DNA of 64,000 bases from Coturnix japonica (lineage: Eukaryota > Chordata > Aves > Galliformes > Phasianidae): NCBI RefSeq assembly GCF_001577835.2, contig NC_029529.1, positions 10,923,380 to 10,987,379 of the forward strand, in the 5' to 3' direction. The translations under genes and the position numbers were made by a program. Under the pieces are notes generated by a model that worked only from the letters and a program-made list of their open reading frames with translations, had not been told where the DNA came from and searched no databases. This document shows, piece by piece, positions 1-13,000 of the stretch. The stretch's first letter is position 1. Each line of letters starts with the position of its first letter.

Positions 1-1044
1 ATACTATGATACTATACTATGATATGTTGCACTACGCTGTGTTAGTCACACCTTAAATCGGTTCATCCAGTTCTGTTTACTTGGAGGACTGTAAAATAAC
101 GCAATGAATTTCTGTGCACTTTCACATAGGAAGCAGAGCAGACAAACTGCAATAAACAATACAATCTAAAAGGGATTTTTTTCCTTTCTGATTTTTCTTC
201 AGCTTGGAACAAAAAGTTACAAGAAGCAGAAGAAGAACATTGGTCCTGCCGAGCACAACAGCCATCAGTTGTAGGGAACATGTGACTTTCTTGTGCCCCT
301 TTCATCACCAGCGCTCTGAATGAGTGCAAACACATAGAGCCTAAAAGCACACACACCCTACGGAAAACACTGCACAAGGTGATTAACAATCTAAACATTT
401 ACTGCCCACTCTTCTCTAAAAGGGCAGCGTGCTTTAAAAATAGCCAGCCATATTATTTACCATCAAAAGTCATGCTCTTTTATTAATATCATTCAACTTC
501 CTTTGGGAAAAAGAAGATAATTTTAAAGTGCTGCATTAATCTGTATGTGGTTAAACAGTGGCCTGAGGATTTAAAAGCCCTTTCTTTCCTTCCGAGAGTT
601 CCTCAGCCCTACAGACAGCTTCAGCTTTCACACAGATGATTCAAACCTCAAAGAGGTAGAAGAGACAAACTCCATCCTTGCTTTACAGGACTGCAAACAC
701 AAAACTAAAAGAGAGAGGGAGTCATTTGTTCCAGTTTGGGCACTAGTGGCAGAGCCAACACCTAACCCTATCTCTCCTAAACCCCACTCTAACACCAACT
801 ACCCAGTCAATTTTCCTGTAAAAAAATCAAGGTTATCTTTGAAAGCATATCTTTATGTAAAGCATATCTTTATTGACTCTTAATGAAAGAAGTGATTGTG
901 AATTCCTGAAATAATTTGATTCTGGAAAGGCTCCCCACACCTTTGCTGCATGTAAAATGTTTTTGCTTTTGCAGGAGGCCTCCCCTGAAGGGTCACTTAA
1001 CATCCAGCCAGTCAGAAGACTGAGTGAGGTTATGCCATGCTTAC
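1..1044 (-). other. MGRN1 intron 6, first part
   Basis: Non-coding. The next MGRN1 exon (expected to begin near VVEVTGHAHVLL in human) is not found, so it lies left of base 1. Bases 1-27 are an ACTATGAT-like simple repeat that could be the tail of a CR1 element cut by the window edge. Confidence 0.7.
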
Positions 1045-4000
1045 CATCCCCTTCATCCACTACTGCTCGGATGACCACTGGAAACACACCGCGGTCCAAG
1101 TCAAAGTTCAGCTGAGGGAAAGAAACAACATCAATTTAGACAATTCACACCAGGCCTGTCTGAAGACTTGCAATAGCATCAGCAACAGAAGAATGGAGTT
1201 ACAGGATACCAAGCTTTCACCTGCAGGAGCAGCAAGCTCTTCCACTGATGGCTGTGCTACCACCCCAGCTGTGCCTGTGGGCCTGAGAGATTATGAGGCT
1301 TTAGGAAGCACTAAGAGCAAAATTATCTGCACTATTTGTTGATAAGTCAGCCCTTCCTGAGGGGCTGGAGAGGCTGTTAAGGTCCCCTCCAACTCAAGCC
1401 ATTTTGTGACTGTAGAAAAGCAGTATATGCTCTGCTCCCTACACCATGAAAAAAACCCAACCTTATTCTTTTATGACACTCTTAAAGACAGAAAGAAATC
1501 TGCAGAACTTCAAGCTCACGCTGCACTCTGAAGAAACATCAGACTGATTTCCATCTCTTGGCATGTTATGAAGTTCAGGTCCCTGACCTTCTAATGGATG
1601 AGAGTGAAAATTTAAGAGTTGAGAGTTTCCTTGAGCGAAAGGAAAATAGACTCAATTTCTTCCTTTGCCCTGCACTTCATTAAAGCACTTCAAAAGCTAC
1701 GTGTGATTTTACACACGCAAGAAAAATACAACCTTACAAACACTGTCCTATGCCAGGAACGGAAGTGGCTCACAGGCTGGATTTCTGGTGTTTTTGTTAA
1801 TTACTGATTTGGTTTTCTTGTCTCATCTCTTGCCAATAGAGTAAAAGATGTCCTTTCACCGCGGTGCTCCAGGCAGTCTGCTTCCAGTTTCCCAGTGAAA
1901 ACTGAGACTCACTTCAAAGCACCGCAGGGTCCTTCAGGTGGTGCTTTGGGGCTTCCTGCTCTCTCCTCACCCTCTGCACCACCGGTGCTGTGATTTCCTC
2001 CAGTAAGTCTCTCAAAAGATACAAAAGGAGGATAATCTCAGTCAACTGGCACAAATGGCAACCCAGAACACCAGACTGGATGCAAGGCAACCCCGACAGC
2101 AAGCCCTGGTATAGCTGGAAATGGTTCCACCCAGGATGAACTACATCTAAATGTTGATAACTGTACATGGATATGATGTTCAGACCCGAAGGATACTGAT
2201 TTTTCATTCTCTGTATGATGATTTTACATTTTATTCCTCCTACAAACGACTATAGTCTCCTTCTAAAAGAACAGAGTAACACAGAGACCATAAAAGCATC
2301 ATCTAACATCTCAGTACTTGCCAGATGAAACTCACAGGGCCACTATTTTCTATCCTGCATTTTTGAACTATTAGAGCATACCAGAGAAGGAGGAAAAAAT
2401 AATTCACCGAGGACAGCTGATTAAGACTGCCGAAAGCAGCTTATGGCCTTGCTTTGCTTCCTGCACTGATTTATTACCATAACACAACAGCTACATTTTG
2501 TCCATGTGAAATGAAAGTCACATCACAGTAAAGCAACCAACCATGGTTGCTTTACCATATAAACTATTGCAATCTCAAACAAAAGGCCTCTTCAATGGTT
2601 CGTTTTCCAATCATTTTTAGGGGCCTGAAAACAACTGCCAACACATGCCTTACACTGTAGCCCACGAGCAAACCAGTGTGTTAAAAAAACAAAGTAAAAA
2701 GTATGTTTTTCATAAGGTTTTTCCACATAACAACTCACCATAACGCTATTTTCCATTCTGCTGACCAGCCAAGAACTACATCATCTCTGAGCATTACACT
2801 GAGCAAAAACATGAAAGAAATCTCTTTTTTGACAACAGCAACAGTGAAGTTGGAGGGCAATCTGAACACTGTAACTGTACACAGCTGAATGATATCCCTC
2901 AGCCAGCTGTCAGATAAAAGCACTGCACTTCAGGGGACAGTTAAGAAGATTTAGAATTTCACTGGACTCGAGAAGGGAAAAAAACAAACAATGTAAACAG
3001 CCAAAGTGGAGAAAGAACTTCTGAGTCAGGGTTTGTCCCACATTGTCTCCACCAGAGCCCCCATAAAAGCAATGAAAAAGACCAAAGGATGCATCAGAAT
3101 CAAGCAAAGGGAGCTAGGAGCTTACTTTTCCACTGCATCTCCCTTCCCCTTTAAGCTATCAAAGGGATGTGACTTTAGTACTCAAATTAAAACCTTGCTG
3201 GCAGGAACAAAAGTGAAAACCAAGCTTTCCAGTTCTTTAAGAAAGGGATCTGAGCTCCTACTTCCCAGTTTCCTCAGATGACAGAAGGGGTTGAAAAGCA
3301 GCTCTTCCAGGCTTTTGTAGGCTGAACTTGTGAAATCATATATTGGCAGAGAAACCAGGACATCAGGAGACCAGACTCTGCAGGCTCCTGCTAACTGCCA
3401 CAGCACTGTTAAAGCACAGGACTGATTCTAGTTAAAACTGTAACTCCAAGACAATAGCTATTCAATCTTTTCAGAATACATGAAAGATGACCTTTCTTTT
3501 TTTTTTTCTTTTTTTAAACCTTAATTTTTTAATAGGTAGTGTTTCTTATTAGGGCTCACAGACACAATACTCTTATACAAGCCTGAGAGAAGAAATTAGT
3601 ATTGTATTAATTCTGACCTGGGAGAAGGGTCTGCAGGAACAAGTGTATTAGCAGTAGCTACAGGCCAGCTCCTCTGCATGAGGAATGGCTCAGGACAGCT
3701 CTGCACAGAGGAGGGCAGACAGCAAAGCCTTTCTGCTTTGTGTAACATGCAGGGAAGCCCTTGGGCCAACATTTAGAGGCTCAAGAAGCAGAGTTACTGC
3801 CAGGACTGGAATTCTGCAGAGATACCAAAATTAATAGGACTCCGTAGATCTTGCTATGTAGTAAAAGCCACAGAGCTTAATGAAAACCAAAGCTTCATCT
3901 GTTTGCAGTTACGGGTTAAAGTAAAATAAAGGATGAAGGCATCCCCTTATTCGGCATTAATGCACCAGTGTGAATCTGCCCCAGGAGGGAGAGTATCCCC

Positions 4001-7000
4001 TCACTGCATGGTACTGCTTGAGATAATACTGCAGGACACAGCCCTTAAATAGAATAAGACTCCAAACTATTCTGACTTTGCACTCCCATCAGTATGACAA
4101 TTTTGGTCATAAACCCCTTGTATTTATTTATTTATGAATTATCAACATTTACTGCTGAAGTTCTTCTCACACCCTAATGAATTATATTGCACGTATCCAT
4201 TTTGAAAACCACTGGAGTCTGGTCTAGATGACAAGCCAAAAAATAAAAAAGAAAGTGATAAAGACAGACCCTCTCAGAATCTTTAATAGCTCTCTCCCAA
4301 GGTAACTGGGAAAGACTTAGCAAGTGAACAGGGGCACATTTGTTCCCACAAGTTCTCTGGCTGACAGGGAGAACAAGGCTGCAGAGCGTAGGTTTCCCTG
4401 GGAACAGCTCCTGTGCCAATCTCTGCTGTCTCCCTCCTACGCCAGCTGTTGGGATGCCAGCTGATCAGCGTTATCACAAGTTGCTCCTTTCAGTTTCTTT
4501 TCTTCCCTGTTTGCCTCATCTTTTTGCCAAGTTCCCAGGCAGTGTTTGTATCTGCTCCTCCCAAGGCCCCGTTTGTCTCACACCCACAAAACATGCCGTG
4601 GCAGCTGTGAGTGCAAATCTTCCAGCCGTATCTCAGTGACACTGAACAGAGGCCACTGCTTCTGAGGCAACAGAGCTGTGGAAAGAAGGCAACACTAAGA
4701 AAAGACTTACCTCGTCATCCTTCCAGTCTGAGAAATCAATCTTGAAGGAAGGCAGGGAGAATTGCTGGCTTACCCCTCTCTTGTAATGAACTGTCTCAGA
4801 CTGCAGAGAGGGATTCTTTGTGCTGTATCTGAAGAAAGGGGTAAAAGAAGACTTGCTGTAACAAGTGATTGCTCTCTGCTAGGCTCTCACTTCACTCATG
4901 CCTGTCTGCCTTCCAGGAATCACAAGTGGAAGCTCTAAGAGCTGGCAGGGGCTGGCAGCCATTCACTGGGAATACAAAAATGGGAGGGAAAGGTGAGCAT
5001 GGGGGGGGGAAGCAATGCAGACAGGCAAAGTCAGTTTGGATCTATACTGACCTGCCGGGAAACATTGCATGTCAGAGGAGCCTTGGGGTGCAGCAGCCTA
5101 GCAAAAGCTAGCTCACTAAATCTGGAGCCAAAGCAACAACGGCTTCCTACCCAGCACACATTTATCTTCTACAGGAAACCCAGGAAGAACAAGGAGTGAT
5201 CTAACAGCAGCATCACACAACAAGGCACTAAGAGCTGCCCTTTGCCTCTGCAGGACAGGACTGCAGTGAGAAACACTACTTGGCATGAGGCCATTCTGGA
5301 AAGCAAGACCCATTCAGACCAACTCTCCAGCTCTCAACTCCTCACATGCTTTCCCAAAGGCACATGCCATGAACAGCACTAGAGACCCAGCAGCCAGCAA
5401 CCTCTGAGGATCCAGGAGATGATCTCCAAGGCTTGTCACATGATCACTGTTTAATTGAAAGGTCATGATGAAGATCAGGACCATCATGTGCTCTTTGCTC
5501 TTCTTGCCAAGGTAGAAGCACTGACAATACGTTACCCACAAAGAATTTTCTGAACTGCACTAAAATAGTGCTGCTTTACTGGAAGGTCTGACCCCATCCT
5601 TTGCATTTAAAGCACGGTGTGGGAGAGATCAGGATGACAGATCTTTTGTATGTGAATTAAAGAGCGAGCAATTGAGTGAAGTTTTATTTACTGAGTTGTC
5701 AGGCACAATGAATAGAGCATGCCTGTATCTAGCTCCTTTTGTGGCTCTCTCTAAGCTTCCCAGCTATGCAGAGAGGCACAGTTCTCCCTGTGCAGCTGGG
5801 AAGGAGGGGAACGACTTATCTAAGGTGACAAGAGAGGAACGTACTGCAACTAAAGTGCAGAGGAAAGAGTGGAGGTTAGAGATGGCCTGGATGCTTAACA
5901 TAGACAGTGTGCTTATTGAAGAACATAAGGAATCCAGGAAACTTACTGAAATGATTCCCCAATTCTTTTATCTTCGGCTGAGAAGCACTCCCTACCTGCA
6001 CTCCCTTTCCCCCTCACTCCTCCCTAGGTCGGTGCCTGGGTAAGGTTACAGCAGAGCATCAGTCCCAGCTCTAGAGGTACTCAGGAACCAGCTCTCCAAC
6101 AGGCAGGTTCCACATCCTCAGTGAAGAAAGAGCCAGTCACATTCTGCTGATGTTCAAAGGGGCCAGGAGTTGATATGGAGTCAGCACACTGATCCCTATC
6201 TCTTCTATCTGCACTCCATTTCACCTTTGAACAGGATCTGAACAAGTCAGATTTTGGAGAAGAGGGGAGTTGAGCAAGCATCCCCAGTAACTCAATGTGA
6301 TTTTTTATTAATAAAATAAACACTAACAAAACGTAAGAAGGCTGTAGCCCTGGTTCTCAGCCACAGTTAGGCAAGATCCAGCACCAAGAAATTCCTACAC
6401 AGAGTTTAGAAGTCGTGGGTGCTCAGTTGGTGCACTGCAGTCACTGCCACGCACACTGCTCTCCTCACCTGCCTTCTCATAGGATTTGCTTTCCAAGCCA
6501 GGCCAGGAGGAAACAAACACCTTACCATGCAATGAAACCCTGCCATCCAGATCCTGTTCAGCACCTGCAGCCATCTCACTTGAGCTCATTGCAGGAAGAG
6601 CTGCACTCCTGACTCCAGACAGGCTTCAAAGACGGCAACTTACAGAACAGCAACAGAGAAAGGCACAAAGGCCAGAACTCTTATTAAAGACAGAAAGCTT
6701 GTCTGTTCAATGAAATCTACACAATTTAGCTTTCCAGCATGTGAACTTTGTACACTGCAGTCCCTTGGGGACTGGTGCCTGCATAGATCAAAGCAGGCTT
6801 TGGCTGTTAAGGCTTGCGCCAGGCAGAAAAAAAGCTCTGCCTCTGATTTCTTCACATTGAAGAAATCTCTCTGTGCAAAGAATTCAGATTAATCACCACA
6901 GTCCACAGCCAAAAGCAGCATGAGCACCTTTCAAAGGCTCTGAACAGACAGACAGAGGCTACTAATTAAACAAAGGAACACGAGTGCTGCTGTCTCCCCT

Positions 7001-10000
7001 ATACAAGCTTTAATGAAAACAGCCATGTCCTAAGCTACACATTGCAGTCGGATTTCATCTTGTGAACTAACTGTTCAAATCTCCACATACAGACAAAATC
7101 CATCATGTATTGCAGTGTCACATCCACTGTCAGTTTGGAAGACAGCGGTAGAATGTTTGTAATGTGTAGCAGGCACTGCAAAACAAGCAAGAAAATGAGA
7201 CAAAAAACTCCAGCACATCCATTTGTGCATCAGCAACACAAACAGAATAATCCTGAAAAAGGGCAAAGACTAGCAGAGTTAAACTGGCATGTTTTCATTG
7301 CTTTCTCCTTATAATAAAGAAACACAGCACTGGCAACATTATGAGGACAAGAAATAGTGCCTTCTCTGTCCAAAGAGGAAGGTCTCTGTGAGAAGAAAGG
7401 ACTGCAAGAACTCACATCTCTCACATCACATTTATCAGCAGCTCGTGATCTGCGCACATTGCTCCTGCCCTCAGAGCTGGCTGCTTTAAGTGCTTCCAGC
7501 TGGTCCGACTCCTTCCCCTGAGGAAACATCCACTGCTGCCATGTTATAACTACACAACCCTCCCTGCTAGTCAGCAGGATACTCACAGCAGGAAAAGTCC
7601 TGGGGGCCCTCCCAGGAACCTAATAGTGTGTGTGCACATCAAGGCTGTGCCTGGAAAGGAAAGGATACATTCGCTGAGCACACAAAAAGAGAATACGAGC
7701 ATCTTTGTACCTGCTCCCAAAAGCACATCTGTCTCCTACAATAAATCTGAGGGTACAAACACACAAATCATTCACTGCAGAAAAAGTCAGGCTATAAACT
7801 GAAAGTCCTTCTACTATTCTCTAGGAACTGTTAGCACAGCAAGGAAACGCAATTCAGGCTATCTTAGCATTTCTCTGAGGGACAGCACAGACTTACAGGA
7901 GATCACTAGCAAATAGCTGATGGAGCTCACACATCTGTGTGCCTGTGCCTCCCTATGATAAGGCAGAGATTCTCATACCTTTCAGCCAGGTTCTATCCCA
8001 GTCATCCCTTGCACACTTCCTCTCTGTGCTCCACAATTCACCAAGCAGAACAAACCCAACCACTCACTAATCCCCCATCTCTAAAATATCCTCCTGACTC
8101 TACACCCACCCCAGATTCTCCCCCCCCAGCAAATGTCCTGTCAGGGCAGTTTCCCAAAAACAAAATGGACACAACCACAACAAATAAAACTGAGGATAAC
8201 AGGGATGCTGAGCTGCTCAGAAGCAGGTTGCCATTAATTCCATGCTGCTAAAAAGGCTCCAGACACAGACAGATCTGGGCTGTTATGACCCACTTTCACC
8301 AGCTGCTCCTCCAAGAACTAACATATTTATTTTCATCTACATATTCTTTAAACTCACTCTACCTGGACAAGAGATACTCAGGTAGTCAGAGCAGCTCAGG
8401 ACAAGAGGCAGATAGTGGTTGAGAGAAGACACGTTGCCAAGATCTTGGCTGGGAAGCAGAACAGCTGAACACATCTCCCAGCATCAACACCTGGGAGTGT
8501 ACGGAACACTCTCCAAGGCAGGTCAGTACAGGCAGCACAGGCCCACGCTGATAAAGCCTGCAGCTTTTAGATGGAGTCCAAGCAGTTGTAGGAGGAGGCC
8601 TCCTGGATTGCAAAAACACTTCCCTCTGGTCACAGAGACCGGCCGTTCACAAAGACAGGCTCATAGACCACAGGCAAAGGGAATGCTGCTGCTCCAAGGT
8701 GAGCAGAAACATGACAACAAGCAATGCCTCATCTCACTGAGAGCCACATCCCCTCCATCCTCCCACTCCAAATTGCATGAACATAATGATGTTCCCAGCA
8801 GCAGCTTCACAGAACAGAAGCACTGATGATGTCAGGTTCGGATGTTATCAGGTTCCACAGTTCCTCCAGCAAAGAAGCAAGATTAACTTCTTTAGCACTT
8901 CAAAGGAGCCATGCTGCAAACCAGGGACCAGGAGGAAATTTCTGCTTTAGAAAATGATCCAGAAAGTTTCTCCCATTTTAGGAATATAGGAAAAGTGGAA
9001 GGAAAAAAAAAGGTGTCTTTATAACAAAGCAGTCTTTGAGTTTACATGCAGTGCAGTGCAACTCCTGCACATGTCTGTTACTTAAATGCAGGTGTCAGCA
9101 CCATGAGGAACTGAGAAAAAGAGAAAAGTACCACCTCATGCAGAGGAAAGCTGCATTCCTGCTAGTGCACTAAAAAGGCACTCTCTATACTTACTGCTTT
9201 TTCCCCACTAGAACTTGAAAATAATAAATCAACGTAATTATAGCACTGTCCTTTCAGAACTGCTTTGCAAAGCTGAAATCAGAGCTTCAAAAGGTTTTTA
9301 CTAGCAGCCAGCAAATCCAGAGAAGCAGAGATGCCTAATTTGGGCAGCTGCACTAGCCCCAAGATGTGCTTCATGAGCCACTTCCACATTGAAACACAGC
9401 CTGGGTTGAATTAAAACAGCTTATAAAGTCTATATTTATATCTCACTTCCCCCAGCCCCTATTACCTACACATCTGCATGAAATCAGGATCATGCCTTTC
9501 AAAAAGTTTACTGGCTTCTGGTACAGCAACCCACACCCCATTCTTCTATAACATTTATTGTGCAAGAACTCCAGAGCAGAAATAGACAGCTCATCAATTC
9601 TACACTATGAGGAAATTAAACTATGATTTATTAAATAAAAGGACAGCAGTGGAAGCAAGAGCTGAATCCAAGTGCTCTGACTTTCAGCATGAAGGGTTAG
9701 TGCTCTGGGAACTGCTTCCATCCTAACTGGGCAACCCAGTCACATCAGCCACATGTGGCAAAGAAATGAGCACTGACCACAGATCCTGGCTTCGTGCAGA
9801 GGCAGGTAAGGTTCTCCTTCATCATCTGAGCAGAGATCCATCTTTTGGTGAACCATGGACAGGGTGGATTAAAAACTTTGTATTAAAAAAAATATATATT
9901 TTTATCTGAAATTGATGGCCACATTAGCTTTCAGAAACTATACCTAGGAATTCAATTTAAAAAGCAATTAGGTAATTCATGTTTATTGTATGAGCTTTAA

Positions 10001-13000
10001 GAAACAGACAGCAGAACAAGAGGAAGCCACTGGCTTAATGCACGGTACGAAATTTCAGTAAAATAACATCATTTTAAGTGATCCAGAAACGGTGTTTTCC
10101 ACCTCCAATCAATGGACAGAGCTCCTAGGTACAGAAGTGAACAGAGTTCAGAAACAATAAGTTCTGTACAAAAGCTATGACAGCTATCCACCCTGGCCAT
10201 GGAGGCCTTCAGTTCTCCCCATTAGCCCATAACAGTTTCCTTCTGGGGATGAAAACCAAGGAATGCTCTGCAAGGCAGCACAAGGAAAACTAGCTGCCTG
10301 TCCACGCTGTACCTGTATTAGGAAAAGAGGACTTCAGTCTCCAAGGTTGCCATTCCAGCACTTCACTAGCACTAAATTCACAGGAAATCTAAGAGACAGA
10401 ACATGGAAACTTCATCAGGATTTCTAAGGTACCCTGCTGCATTCTATTCAGATTCAGTTTTTCAGAGCTGAAGGGATTTTCTGAGTTTGTGAGGAGAGAT
10501 TTTTCAATCACTTAAAAGAAGCTAATCAATTAACTTCCTTAAATAAAAGCAGTCACAATCTTCAACAGAAAAGAGGGGCCTAACAAAATCTTGGGCCAGG
10601 ACATCCTTCAGTTTGGAAGAATACACACCTGTATGGGAGCACCGAAGTTGTCTTATTTCTAAAGCCACCTTATTCTGATCATTAGTAGCATGTTTATACT
10701 TTGTATAAGGCACATGAGCCACTTTATGGTTTGTCATAAATATTTCTCCCTGCTGAAACCTCTACAAATCACTTAAATAAACCACGACTTTACCCCCAAA
10801 TCAAGAGCACAACTGCAGAAGCCATCAGCACTACGTGCACAGAGCTCCTGGATCAGCCAAAAGCCTCTACTAGAAAAAGCCAAGAGCTTTTGCATCCTTT
10901 ACCCATAGAACAAGAAGAACTTTTTGTTCCATGGTTATTGAAGTCTGCAGTCATGTACCAGCAGCTCAAATGTGCCCAGTGCACACAAGGATGAGCGAGT
11001 TTCAGCCACCATAGCCCTCAGTGAAGAGAGGAAACTTTTTGTAATCTTAGAGGAAAGACAGTGTTGATTAGAATGGTTTAAATGTGCTCACCTAGATAAA
11101 AAGGCTTTGAAATCTGTAGAGATACATTACTGCAATGAAATATGGGAGGAAGATTCCATGGATCGTGCTCAGAACACTCTTTTTACAGGGAGCCAAAGGT
11201 TAGTCTGTACCTGACAGGAAGCATACAGGCAGGGTTTCTGGGCAGTTAATCTTCCTGACAGCCATTTTACAATACCCTGTTTTCAGGTGGTCATTTACCC
11301 CCAAACAGGACTTTGGATAGGCCTCAGTTCCTCACAGATTCATATGAATGTGTCAAGCTCAACTTTTCTTTAATGGTCCAGATGCTCCCACCTCAGGGAA
11401 CACAAAAATCTATTCAATGGTGTGGTGTGATTTGGAAAAGCAGGTCATATTTGAAGAGGGGAGTATTTGCTTTTGTAATTTCACAAATCGCCGTGCTGAA
11501 AAAGCACAAAGCTGTGAGTTCCTCTCCTTTGTTGAACACAAAATGGTTTCCCCAGATCCAAAAGACAAACCAACATGGGAACAAGAGAGGAAATTGGCTT
11601 TGTGCAGAAAGGAAGTGAAAGCAATATTCAAAGCCATCAGAGTACATAAAACAGAAAGAGAATTCACTTTCCATCATCTGTGGCAGCACTGCTTCACAGG
11701 CGAGAAAGGGAAGATGTTTGACAGGCTCATCACCTGAGAGGTTCCATACCCCTCCAAGTGCCACAAGCCCAACACTTACACGGCCATGCCACCAACAAAC
11801 TCCTCCGTAGCCTGGCAGTAGATTGTGATGGCAACACGAGCATCTGCATCAAAAGTGAACTCCAGGCTGTACAGGACTTTCTGCTTCCCATTCTCCTCTG
11901 TAGGACTGTCCACATCATCTTTATACCTGCAAGAGAATGCCAAAGAATTAGAACATTTTTATGAGGTATTTCATAGCCACCAAGTTCACTCTGAAAATCA
12001 GGATAGGAGTACTGCAATGTAAGTGCTCTGGGCAGAAAAGTCATCATGGGCTTCCATAATGCCCAGGAGATTTCCATTCTTTCCTCTGAGGAAGTTTGTT
12101 CCAAGATTTTTCTGAAGTTATTGAAGTGAATTATGTAACAATGATGTTGGGAGATCTCATCCAGTCTTATGGCCATGGAAAGAGCCAAGGTCAACTACTG
12201 AACATCAAACTTTAGGAGAAGAAATGTTCTTCATGACTGAGGCATTTATTATACGAACAAAAATTAACACATTCAATTGCATCAGATACATGATAACCTA
12301 TTCAAGAACGAGTATTTCAGTGAACATAAAGGGGAGCAATAACTTGGATTTGGGCTACTGGACAGCTGGACCTCACTGAGTGATGGCTGATCACCACAAT
12401 AGAAAATTACTCCTCCCTCCTGCTAAAAACGTATGGAAACAAATCCAGTGAGAAAGGTGGTATGAGGGTATAGATGTGGATGAGATGTGAGTTACAGTGT
12501 GCCAATGGTAATGCCAGCAGATTCTGGAACAAACAGCAAATAGAACATACCATGAAATAAGCTCCCCTTGTCCTCAAGTACTAAATGACAGAAAGGATAC
12601 GACTCACTGGCAGAACAGAAGCAGATTCTCATACATTAATTCAAACCCCACAGTAATTCTGTAACTTCAGATCCAACAGTTAGTTCACGTATTATGTAGA
12701 AATGGTGAATGCAGCAGATCAGCTTTGAGAAGTGCACCACAATACTGCTCTGCTGCCCAGACCCAGTCTCACTGCCTATCAGTATTAGCTTAATTGCCAG
12801 GATGCCTGGGTCAGAGCCAGGCAGCTAAACTACTCAGGAAAAGCTTGGCACCATCTCTAAGTTCACAGCATTAATTGGCCTCTCCCCTCACTAAACAGCC
12901 TCCACAAACATAATGCACTGCTGAAAACACTCTGAAATGGGCCAGGCACACCTCCATCATTCAATCTAAAAATTGTCAAGGGAATTCATATTTACCAAGT

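Noticed and set aside
9853-10202. A 17-bp inverted repeat read as the full transposon terminus
   Set aside because: The outer CCATGG part is better explained as a palindromic target-site duplication; the true terminus is CAGGGTGGAT.
11313-11764. Overlapping frames of 85-129 residues on both strands
   Set aside because: They lie in MGRN1 intron 4 beside exon 4, have no recognisable domain, and several frames are open at once, which points to chance.
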